Assembly (NCBI GenBank): GCA_963978545.1
Contig: OZ021725.1
Span: 92,536,305-92,600,304, forward strand
Length of the DNA: 64,000 nt
Source: Linyphia triangularis
Taxonomy: Eukaryota > Arthropoda > Arachnida > Araneae > Linyphiidae
Direction: 5' to 3'
The notes under the pieces were generated by a model. It was not told where the DNA came from, did not search any database, and saw only the letters and a program-made list of their open reading frames with translations. Position 1 is the first letter of the stretch, and each line of letters starts with the position of its first letter. The position numbers and the translations under genes are program-made. Shown piece by piece: positions 1 to 10,600 of the stretch.

Positions 1-2
1 TT

Positions 3-1733
3 CAGAAACTAGATAAGGAATCGATAAAACAATTCGAGTTAACTTTAAAATCTAACCAAATCCCTGAATTGGAAAATTTACTATCGTTTCTTGAAAAGCA
101 AAGTTCAATCTTGAATTCAATTAGTTGCGATCCATTTTCAGAATTGGCGACGAAGCCAGCGCCGACTGCTAAACATTATAGCAACCCTAAGGCGCATGCA
201 AAAACGTTTATGATTAATTCCAACTCAAAAAATAAAAAGATCTGCTCTCTTTGCGCCGAGAATAAAAATGATTCTTCATCGACTAACTATCATTCGTTAA
301 ATTTATGCCCTCTCTTTCTGAGAATGGATTCGAAACGGAGATTTGAATATACAAAGAAAAATAACCTTTGCAAAAATTGTTTACAAGGGAAACATAAAAC
401 ATGCTTCTCGAAATTTTGCTGTCGACGATGCGGCATGCGTCATCATTCCTTATTGCATTTTGATGATTCAACTAAATGCTCTCCTCTGGACTCTGAAACT
501 GTCAATCAAATGAGCTCGGCGCCACACATAACCTCTCCTGTTTCCTCTATTGAAGAAGGGCGTAACCTATCTCTCACTATGATTTCTGCGGAGCGTAGAA
601 CATCACTGTTGTGTACTTGCACTGTTTTTCTGGAAGACAGATTTGGGGAAAGATTTCTTGTGCGTTGCATTCTCGATACAGCGTCAACAATTTCAGTTTT
701 AAGTGCCAGCGTAGCAGAAAGGTTGCAATTGCGAAAAGAAAGAGTTAATTCAGCAGTTACTGGATTAAACAATTGCTCTCAAACACTACGATTTAAAACC
801 AGTACTTTCTTCTCTAACGCCGATTCAAGTTTCAAGGAGAACATTGAATTCTTTGTAGTGAATAATATCGTTGATTTCACGCCTTCTTCCGAGTTGCAAA
901 TTTTGGATTTAAGGCTTCCGGACTTTGTCCAGTTGGCTGACAAGACATTCTACAAGCCAGGTCGTGTTGATGCCTCAATAGGGTGCGATTGGGCTTTACA
1001 AGTATTTAAAAACGACACATTAAAAATAAATGACCTCTTCTTAAGGGACTCTGTTTTTGGATACATAGTTTCCGGGTCAGTATCTAAACCCGATTTTTCT
1101 GCCAAAAAACATTGCTACTTAATTCAGGAAACTGAGCCAGTCGAGGAAAATTTGAATCGTTTCTTCGAGCTGGAATCTCTTGGAATCAGAGACGATCCCA
1201 AACTTTTCGAAGAAGACCAGGCCATGAACATTTTCAATGAAACTGTTAAATTCAGTAATGGTCGTTATGTTCTGAGTTTTCCATGGAAGCGTGACTACAA
1301 TGAACTTGGCAACAATTTTTCTGTCGCCAAGCAACGTTTTCAGAGTACTGTGAAACGACTTCAACAAAATCCCGAGATGAGGTTTAAGTATCAAGAAATC
1401 ATTCAGGACTATCTCTCTCAGGGCATTATAGAGAAGGTTGAGAATCCTAGTTCGGTGTGCAATAATCCTGTTTATTACTTGCCTTATCATGCGGTTATGA
1501 AGGACAGTGTTACTACCTTTGCGAGACTAGTCTTCGACGCCAGTTCACATGAAAGTGGACAACTATCCTTGAACGACTGTTTATGGACTGGTCAGAACCT
1601 AAACCCTTTCATTTTTGATATTTTGGTAAATTTCAGGTTAAACAAGATAGCAATTTGTTCTGATATTTCAAAGGCGTTCCTCCAACTGGTTCTGGCAGAG
1701 AACCAAAGATGCAGTGCGTTTCTTGTGGCCTAA
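3..1733 (+). pseudogene. BEL/Pao polyprotein block 1: Gag zinc region, protease, start of RT
   Basis: The frame is open from the window edge, so the true start is outside. A Cys/His-rich segment (CSLC near the start, then CKNC, CCRRCGMRH) is the zinc-binding region typical of Pao Gag/Pol junctions. An aspartic protease follows, with active-site-like LDTAST at about 670-690, in the position where many retroviral-type proteases have D-S/T-G. The block ends in the RT palm and fingers (ARLVFDASS, then ICSDISKAFLQL). The stop at 1731-1733 comes just after an apparent one-base insertion; the RT carries on in the next frame. Nonfunctional as it stands. Confidence 0.85.
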
Positions 1734-2673
1734 CAACCAACTGTCAAAGGACAATTTTCAAGTCTTCAGATTTCAGAGAGTTCTTTTTGGAGTCAACGCT
1801 TCACCATTTATCTTGTCTGCTACCATCAAACACCACATCCAGAAATACAGTGAAGAATTCCCTATTACAGTTAAGCTCTTGGATAAGTGTTTTTATGTTG
1901 ATGATTTTATCTCGGGTGCAGACAATTTTCAAGAAGCTCTTCAAACTTCTCGCAACGCGAAAACCATTATGCAAGAGGCCAACATGACTCTCCGAAAATG
2001 GATTACTAATGATGTCAACCTGATGGATCAATGGAAGAGAGAAGGCCTTGACTTGTATCCTGTGGACTCTTCAGTCAGCCTGGGTTCAAACCTTACCAAG
2101 GTTCTAGGGCTGTCTTGGAGTACTAAAGAAGACTGCTTCACGATCCAGATCAAGGGTCTACTTCAGTTCCTTTCACTCAACAAAAACACCAAAAGGTTTC
2201 TCCTACAAGCTGTTGGAAAAATCTTTGATCCTCTTGGTCTACTCACTCCATTCACTATACGTGTGAAGTGTCTTCTGCAAAAGCTATGGCAAAGGAAATT
2301 TCCTTGGGATACTACTTTGCCTCAAGACATCCAGCAGGAATGGCATCAATGGTGTTCCGAGCTACCACTTCTAGACGAATTCAAGGCTCCAAGATTGGTT
2401 CTGGATTCAACTGCTGAAGAAGACGACATCGTGGAAATTCATTGTTTTTGTTACGCTAGCAAAAAGGCATTCGGTGCTTCAGTGTATTTACGAGTGATCA
2501 AAAAAGAGTGTTACAGTGAATCTCGTCGCTTCAAAAAATTGTGTTGCCCCTCTAAAAGCAATAACTTTACCACGTATGGAGCTGCTTGGAGCTCTAGTGG
2601 CTGCTCGACTTACCTGCAAGGTCCAGAAAATTATCGAATCCAAGAAACCTATTTCACTAAAATTCTGGACTGA
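1714..2673 (+). pseudogene. BEL/Pao polyprotein block 2: RT catalytic half and RNase H start
   Basis: This frame continues the RT after the break at about 1706. It carries RFLW, RVLFGVNASPF and the catalytic YVDD box (about 1895-1906), followed by the RT thumb and the connection region (IFDPLGLLTPF). The real homology ends near 2505, where a second single-base shift in an A run moves the RNase H into another frame; the last 50 or so residues of the open frame are out-of-frame noise. There is no independent start codon, because this is an internal piece of the polyprotein. Confidence 0.85.
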
Positions 2674-4495
2674 TTCTCAAATTGTGCTATACTGGATAAA
2701 GGGATCCTCTAAAAGGTGGAAACAGTTTGTTGCCAACCGTGTAAACGAGATAAAATCCCTAACTGATCCCAATAACTGGTTCCATTGTCCAGGTAAGGAA
2801 AATCCGGCCGATCTGTTGTCCAGAGGAACATCGGTCGAAACACTCATTCGACCAGATTCAATGTGGCTGAATGGCCCTGAATTCCTTCACACACTGGAAT
2901 CCCTTCCACTTTCAGAATCTATTAGTGTGCCTGAAGAAGAATATGTTACTGAGCTTAAAAAATCCTACGTTTCTAATGATGTTGCTTTATTAAGTGCTCA
3001 TGATAATGCTTTAATTGATAAGTTATTGAGTTTTAGTAACAATTTTGTAACTAACTTGAATGTATTGAGTTATGTTTTCAGATTTATTAATGCATGCAGA
3101 GGGATTTTAATTCAAAATCGTTATATTTCTGCTTTAGAAAGAACCATCGCAGAAACTTTTATAATTAAGGGGATTCAAAAACAAAATTTTCCCTCTGATA
3201 TTCAGCATCTTGAAAGAGATGGTATGGTATCACCCTCAAGTAAAATTAAATCCTTATCACCATTTCTTGATTCTAAGTGTGTTTTAAGAGTGGGTGGTCG
3301 TCTAACTAATGCAAACATTTCCTATGGTCGGAAACATCCAATCATATTACCCAACAAATCTAAAATTTCTGAAATGATTATTCAAAATTGTCATGTTAAA
3401 TACTTTCATTTAGGCCCTCAAGCCTTGCTGTATCAAATCCGACAGAAGTATTGGATATTAAGTGGTAGAGACCTCTGTCGAAAGGTCACTCATAACTGTA
3501 TAAAATGTTTCAGAGTCAATCCTAAAGAAGGCTTTCAAAAAATGGGTGATTTGCCCAAGGAAAGGGTTAATCCTGATTTTGTATTTAATAACGTTGGTAT
3601 TGACCTATGTGGTCCATTTTTCATAAAGAACAAATTGCAGAGAAAGGGTCCGTTCTTAAAAATATATGTATGTGTTTTTGTTTGCATGGCCACTAAGGCA
3701 GTACATTTGGAAATTGTATCCAACTTGACGTCGGAATCATTTATTGCTACACTGAAACGTTTTATCGCTCGTAGGGGGAAACGTAGGAAGATTTTTTCTG
3801 ACAATGCAACTAACCTGGTTGGTGCGAGCCGAGAATTGAAACAATTTTTCAACTCGGTTCTCAAACATGGAAAGGAAATTGAAAAATTCACTTCAGAAGA
3901 AAATATTGAATGGGTTCATATTCCTCCCCGTGCTCCAAATCAAGGGGAGCTGTGGGAGGGAGGTGTTAAATCCTTCAAATACTACTTCCGGAGAGTCGTG
4001 GGTAATACAAACCTTACATATGAGGAATTTCTTACTATCATGAATCAAATTGAGATGATATTAAATTCGCGCCCCCTTACTCCACTCTCTTCTGATGTAG
4101 AAAACTTTGAGGTTTTAACCCCTGCCCACTTTCTCATTGGAAGACCAATGACTGCAATTGTGGAACCTTATGTAACTGATATTGTAGATAATAGGTTAAG
4201 CAAATGGCAATTTATTACGAAAAGGGTTCAAACTATTTGGAAGCAGTGGAGTACAAATTACCTGAATAATTTGCAACAAAAAAACAAATGGTTTTTCAAA
4301 AAGGACAATGTCAAAGTAGGTGACATGGTGATAATTAAGGAGGACAATTTACCTCCATGCAAATGGTTACTAGGTCGTATCATTGAAATTTACCCAGGGA
4401 AGGACAACATTGTACGTGTGTGCGATGTAAAAACAAAGTCGGGGATATTGAAGAGAGCTATCTCAAAATTGTGTGTATTGCCATTGGAACTGTAA
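2507..4495 (+). pseudogene. BEL/Pao polyprotein block 3: RNase H, integrase, C-terminal domain
   Basis: It starts inside the RNase H/connection region (LPRMELLGA, then FWTDSQIVLYWI). An integrase follows with an HHCC zinc-binding segment (H-x-K-Y-F-H then C-x-x-C around 3390-3510). The catalytic core shows the D, D, E residues in GIDLCGP, SDNATN and GELWEGG. The C-terminal DUF5641-like region ends in an IIEIYPGKD-type stretch and a stop at 4493-4495. The integrase is the best preserved part: 660 residues run without a break. Confidence 0.88.
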
Positions 4496-4698
4496 TTATT
4501 TACTGTAATATTTTTTTATTATTGCATATTGTATTCATTTTAGTTCCTTCATAAATTTCATGTTTTAATTTCATGTAGTGATTTGTTAATTTCAATGTAG
4601 TTTTTTGTTTGCTTTTCTAAATTGTAATTTTTCTTAATTGTGTTATATAAAATGCTGTATATGTGTTGATTTAGCACTCTGTGCAAGGCCGGGCGGGA

Positions 4699-4984
4699 TG
4701 TTAGCGCGCAAGCGCCAGTGTATCGCCAAATCCAATTGGCGACCGGCCAACTTCGCCAACAGAGGAGAGAGTTAACCAACTCGATCCTTCGAGACCATTC
4801 TTGGCTGGGATAGCGTACCTTGTGAGCGGGCTTACGGCCCCATCTTCTCATTCTCTAATACTGCAATAGTCTTTACTCAAGTTAATGTTTATTCAAGTTT
4901 AATAAACCAGCAGAAAAGACATCTACGGTCCGTCGTTATTTCAAAGACATACATTCACACTCGTTCACTATTTTATAACGAACA
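4699..4984 (+). repeat. 3' LTR of the BEL/Pao element
   Basis: It begins TGTTAGCGCGC straight after a G-rich tract and ends ATAACGAACA, giving the short inverted ends TGTT/AACA. It carries an AATAAA near 4897 that could be the polyadenylation signal. Its GC content is well above the surrounding DNA. The partner 5' LTR is outside the window, so boundaries rest on the end motifs and on the position after the coding region. Confidence 0.7.
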
Positions 4985-5640
4985 TTGTTATATGTTCAAT
5001 GTTAGAAATGTGATAATTACTAAAGATTCAATAATATAAAACAATTTTGAAAACTGAAACAATAATTTAATTTTTTTATATTAATAAAATAACAATTGAT
5101 ATTTGATTCTTGTTTCAAACGATTAAAAAAATAATTTTCTTTACATCGTAAATTAAAGTCATAAAAGAAGTTAATCTTTTGTGACAATATTACAATGTGA
5201 CTTGACATAAACTCATAATCAATAAAGATATTTAAACCATATCCTAAATCTTCCATTTTAGTATGTTAATTGCGAGATGATGACTGCCGGTCCGCTTTTC
5301 ACTATCTACTTTGTGTTTAAAACTAATCTTCAAAGTCATTATTGCACTGGAGTCATAGAGATCGTGATACTTCTTTATGCGTTAAAACACTCAACTCCTG
5401 CCCATCACATTCAGAAATCGAAGCGTGCCATTCATGAATCCAGGGGGTAGAGTTTAACATCTACCATTTCTTAGCAGTATTTTTTTATTTATCCTCTTAA
5501 TCTTTTAAGAATAAAAATAGCAAATGTTATTATTCAAAATTTAAATTTCCCCCCCCGACTATTTTTGACATTTATGTTTCCATTAGCCCATCAGCAACTG
5601 CTCCCCTGTTTCATTTATCTGAAAGTAATAATGTGATAAT
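4985..5640. other. Intergenic; fragment of a dispersed hAT-like repeat
   Basis: No gene recognised. About 5035-5215 is visibly related to the interior of the hAT-like element at 40240-40916 (shared AATAAAAT(A/G)ACAATTGAT, AAATTAAAGTC and GTGACTTGACATAA-type segments). It is therefore probably a truncated copy of the same family. The rest is AT-rich unique-looking DNA with a short C run near 5551. Confidence 0.5.
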
Positions 5641-6003
5641 CAGAGTTCCCACGGTCATTGAAAGTCATTAAAAGTGCTTTATATTTGTGAATTTGTTTTC
5701 AAGGCCTTGAAAATGCTTAGAGATCCTTAAAAGTCCTTAATTTTTTAGGATGTTGCAAAATTCATAAAAATGCAACTCGGACTTTTTCCTGCGTGACCGC
5801 CTCTTACCTGCACCGTATTGGAATTCTCCGACATATTTGTATTGCGCATCCACCAACTTGTAACTTTTTTGGTAGAATGTACTTTATTAAAAATTTATTT
5901 ATAGACATGATGCCTGAAAACAAATTTTCAAAGGTCCTTAAAAACTTTATTTAGGTCCTTAAAAGTCATCGATTTTCATTCTGTGACTTGAGTGGGAACC
6001 CTG
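5641..6003 (+). mobile_element. CAGGG-ended MITE (family A) with 5-bp target duplication
   Basis: A non-coding element of 363 bp with imperfect inverted ends: CAGAGTTCCCAC at the left, GTGGGAACCCTG at the right. It is flanked by the direct repeat ATAAT on both sides. Related copies are at 8888-9223 (reverse), 39421-39770, 43231 onwards and 43792-44271. The interior repeats the theme TCCTTAAAAGTC. It has no open frame and must rely on a transposase from elsewhere. Confidence 0.8.
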
Positions 6004-7670
6004 ATAATTGTCATCAATTTAGTGGAGTTTTTTTTTGGCCAATGTCATTATTTTTGCAAATGCAGCTATTTCCTTTAAATTAATAAAAACTGTAAATTAC
6101 ACCAATCCATGTCAAACTTGAGTGCAGCGAACAGTATTATAGTTTAACTGAAACTTGCAATGTTCCATGCCCATGTTTTTTAAAATTCTTTTTATTAACT
6201 TGGATTTTGTGCCTGCCAAACAAATCTGCGGAGGCCTATAACCTTGATGCCGTTATACGATCGGGCTGAAAATTAGCATACAGATACAATGCATTCCATC
6301 ATGTTTTGGAAATTGTCTCTAAATGGTGCTTCTGTCATCCAATCACCTGAAATTTGGCAGATTCGTTGCTGAAGGCCTCAAAAAAGTTAATGAGCAAAAA
6401 TGCTGAATGGAATAATTTTACTAGAGAATCAATTTCACCACAGTTCTATCATTTTGATTAACACATTTGTGAAAGGCTATAATGTAAATAATATCACTTT
6501 AAATATGTAGTACTGCATAATTAAATTAAACTGGTAAGCAATCAGTTCAAATTTTTGTATAAATTACCGAAAATCTCGCAGACGAATTTCAATGACTGAA
6601 TACAATTTGATAGTTCTTCTGTTATGTTTTAATGCATACATATGTAGGTTTATCTTGATCCTAGAGTGCACTCAATCAAAAATCATTTAGGAAAATGCAA
6701 TATTTTATTGTAGAAACATAATATTTGTTATTGGTTAAGGAATTGCATAACACTTGGAGGAGGTATAAAACATTTCTTTATTTCTAAGGCAATAAAAAGA
6801 TGGGCGGTAAGTAGGGAGCCCTCTCAGGCCGCGCCTTCCGCAGGGTTAATCTAGTTTGAATGTCCCAACTGAAGTTTTCATCTTTACAGCTCTGCAGAGA
6901 ACCAGTTTTCAATTAAGTTTTTACATTTTCTAAGATTAGACCAGAACTGCAAGGCATACTAAGTGACATGCAAGGTTAAAATAAGTGCTTAAAAAGAACT
7001 TGATAAAAAATTATTAAAATTCAATTTCAACATGGTGTGGTTACTAATTTCCAGAACTGATCTAATAACTCCAGAAAATATGAGACTTGCATATGCATTC
7101 AATATGTTTTGAAGTAATCTCCTTCTATATGATCATAGGCACCAACTTTCCACTTTTTCTACAAAGGCGAGATTGTGGATAAACACAGGGGAGGGGGGGA
7201 GGATATATCCAAGATTTCTGTACTTCACTATTTGATGATCTACCTACTGTATATTTTAAACTTGCTTTTACAGTCCAGAAATGCATAATGGCAGACAGAG
7301 ATTACTTCAGAACATATTAATGCACTTCATTTAGTATTTTCTGGAGTTTGTTCCATTGTGTTTTATGAATGAAGAAGTTTTTGTCACAAGATCATATTTA
7401 TTATATTAATATGTTATTTATAGTACATAAATAGATTAACAAAAAATGCAAAATTTACATAAGCTCCAATAAATGATATTTCATGAATAATCATAAATTT
7501 TTTTCAAAATGAGTTTCAATTACTTCTCGCAATCAATATCAGTTAAATAATAATTTAGAAGCAACAAAAATGCTTTTGCATAAATTAATAACTTTACATG
7601 AGACTCAGTACATTTTCTGTATATTTTACAAAACAAACATATTTACAGTCATTAAAAACCTCGAAGGAAT
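6004..7670. other. Intergenic region downstream of FLCN
   Basis: No open frame or recognised element in about 1.7 kb. It is AT-rich and has a short G run near 7191. The FLCN 3' UTR must lie here, because the FLCN stop is at about 7671 and transcription runs leftwards. Several AATAAA-like hexamers on the minus strand make the poly(A) site ambiguous. Confidence 0.4.
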
Positions 7671-10600
7671 TTAAAAAGGAAAAATTCAGCTTCGTTTCGA
7701 AGTTGTATGTACTCCTTGTTGAATTGAAGATGATAAAATTCTAGTTTTATATTGGGTGCTCAAACCAGTCATCCAAAATTTCAATACCTAAAAAAAAAAA
7801 AGAGACAATTTCAAACTTGATAAAGATAAAATAATTCGTTACTAAATGAGGAACTTTCATGTTTTTTGGTTTTATTTTTAAATAAAAGAGAAAAAATCAT
7901 GAAAAACAATACCATTCTTTCAAAAATTTGAGCTCGGATAGATAGATAAAAAAATATTTAGTTTTTCACTTTGCGATTTGGCAGGAAAAAGTCACTTTTG
8001 CGTGAACGTCAACGCGCAGCTAATGAACCAGTCTAAAACCTGTTTTAGACGAGGTTTCTCCTTCGGTTTGCGACTTTATCTCTGTGTAACCACGTCACGG
8101 TTTTTTTATGCGTTTTTGGTCACGTGACTTTTGCTTTGATTTTGGCTAATTTCAAACTCGATTTTTGAATAATTGAAAGCATAATAATAAAAAATAATTG
8201 CACTGCTCAAATATATTCGTTGGATAACACTAGAAAATGCAAAAATTATTCATTTTCCTCACTTGTGCAAGTTCCTCATTGTACTTTGATATGGAATGTT
8301 TTGGAACAACATTTCAGGAACATTGCTAGTATGAAGGAAAAAAATCATGTAAATTCTTGGAATGAAGAAGGAATAAAATGTGACAGGTTCTTTTCTGGAT
8401 TTTATAATCGTAATTCTTATGAAAAATTTATTTGAAATTGCCATAAAGTTTAAAGAAAAGTGATAATGAACTTCTATGATTTGTTTGTTCCATTAGCATA
8501 GCAACTAGAAACAAAAGTCTTACTTTACATCTATGTTTAAACAGGGTTCATATTCCTCAGCCTTAAAATCTCAGGAAAAAAAGAAAAATCCCCCTAAAAC
8601 CTGGAAAAAGTTATTTTTATGGGAAAAAAATCCTACTCTTTGGCGTTTTACCTTAACTCGAGGATTTAAGTTAATGAATTATTTGATAACATAGACTTGC
8701 AGAAAGTTATTCTTAAAGAATAAAGACCTTTTATGTGTTATCAGAAGAATTTGAGGAATCGAATTTTGACTATATTTATCTGGCTTACTAAAATAAAGTC
8801 TTTCTAAAAATAATCAACTTCTCGATGGAAAACACGACTCTGGAAAACTCGGGGAATTTTTTTTTCTGGAAATGAGTATGAACCCTGTCACAGAATGAAA
8901 ATCAATGACTTTTAAGGATCTAAATAATGTTTTTAAGGACCTTTGAAAATTTGTTTTCAGTCATCATGTCTATGTATAAATTTAATAAAGTATATTCTAC
9001 CAAAAAAGTTACAAGTTGGTGCATGGTATGATACAAATATGTCAGAGAATTATGGTGTGGATAAGTGGTGGTCACGCAGAGCTAGCAAGTCTAAGTCACA
9101 TTTTTAAAAAAATTGCAGTTGGGCACACAACATCTGCACAAATTAAGGACTTTTTATGACCTCTTAACATTTTCAAGGCCTTAAAAACGAGTTCAAAAAT
9201 ATTTAATGATCGTGGGAACCCTGTTAGAGTAATCAATCAGTTTTACTACAGGTGATATAATGTGATGCGTTTAATAAGTTCTCAAGATTAGTAATATTAA
9301 CACAAGATTTAAATAGCACCTAAACACTTTAAATGAGAAGTAATATTATAATTAAAATAGATTAGACATATATTTTAGCTATTTGTATTTAAAGTATTCT
9401 CCACAAAAGCAAGAAATAATTTATATTGTTTTAAATTTATAGAATTTAAGTAATAAATATTTAGGATAAACGATTTGAGGTAAACAGTAAATAAAATAGT
9501 TAAAATTAGAAACTTTTGCTATATTCTGCAAATTCACTCATTGAGTTTAAACTTAAGGCTTTATATAATTGTAAAAAGCAAGTCGCACATAAAAGTTCAA
9601 ATATGAGGTATAATTGTTAATTTGTTTATAAATTTGTCCCTCTGCAAACAGAACACATTGATAAAAAATTAGCATTTTATCAAACAATAACAGCCAAAAT
9701 TAGTTTAGAATTAAATAGGAATAAAAGAATTAAAATCTTATCTATGCTGTAAAATATATCGAGGCGCAAACAAAGACTCTTACTACCATCACAGGGTGGC
9801 CACAAAATTCAGGAAAAGTTCCCTGATAATTCCCTGACAGATTTCTAAAAAATTCCCTGATATTAGGGCAAATATCACCCTGATATTCCCCAATTTTTTT
9901 AGGTTTTCCAGATATCTAGACACCCTGACCAAAGAGAACATGTACTCGAAAGAGATAATATGCAATTTTTTAAAAAATAGTTTTGCTGGTAATGAAAAGT
10001 TTAAATTATTCCATAACATTAAACTTCTAATGGCTTACCACTACAGATTTCCATGTAAATAGCGCAAAAATATGGATGAATGTGCCTTAAACAATACAAA
10101 ATTTCCCCGATTTTCATGAAATTTTAAAAAGTTCCCTGACATTTCCCTGATTTTTTTCAGAATCAGAAAGCTTTCTGACATTTCCCTGATTTCCAGGTTT
10201 TCGCGGTTCTGTGGCCACTCTGCTATTTAAAATAAAAAATCACTGAATTGATAATAAAATATTTAAATACACAGAAAAAAAATCTTTTTTTTCTTACCAA
10301 TTTATCATGCTCTTGTGCTCCAAGAACTGTGAGCAATTTCATGGTCTCTTCTGGCCCATGTTGTCCACCACGCGAGAATGCAAACAAAACTTTTACTTTG
10401 CTAGAATGAAATTGGAATAGGGAAGTTAAAAGATAAGCATGACTTTTTATTCCAGTTATTGGGTGAACAACTTTGCTTCAACAGTTTTTTCCAAAATTTG
10501 ACTTCCATGGCATTGAGTCTCTTTAAAATTGCTTGTTTAGTCACTCGCAATGATCATGCCAATTCTTCTTCATTTTGACACAAGTCTTGATTGAGTAATG

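Larger units (their letters stand above)
1..4984 (+). mobile_element. BEL/Pao LTR retrotransposon, 5'-truncated by window edge, decayed
   Basis: Coding order is zinc-knuckle region, aspartic protease, reverse transcriptase, RNase H, integrase, then a 3' LTR. Protease before RT and integrase last, with a pepA17-type RT, is the arrangement of BEL/Pao elements. The 5' LTR and most of gag lie outside the window. The polyprotein is split into three frame blocks (to about 1706, about 1708-2505, about 2507-4495) by what look like single-base insertions in short A runs near 1704-1709 and 2500-2505. Between the integrase stop (4495) and the LTR lies about 200 bp of AT-rich DNA, ending in a G-rich tract (GGGCGGGA, 4691-4698) that could be the polypurine primer. 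With two frame breaks this copy cannot make a full polyprotein, but otherwise long open frames suggest it is not very old. Confidence 0.9.

Noticed and set aside
283..1490. Minus-strand frames of 60-120 codons across the BEL/Pao region
   Set aside because: Shadows of the retrotransposon coding frame, without their own motifs.
9792..10222. 5-bp target duplication for the family C element
   Set aside because: Flanks (CATCA and CTATT) do not match, so it was not counted in the 5-bp TSD group.
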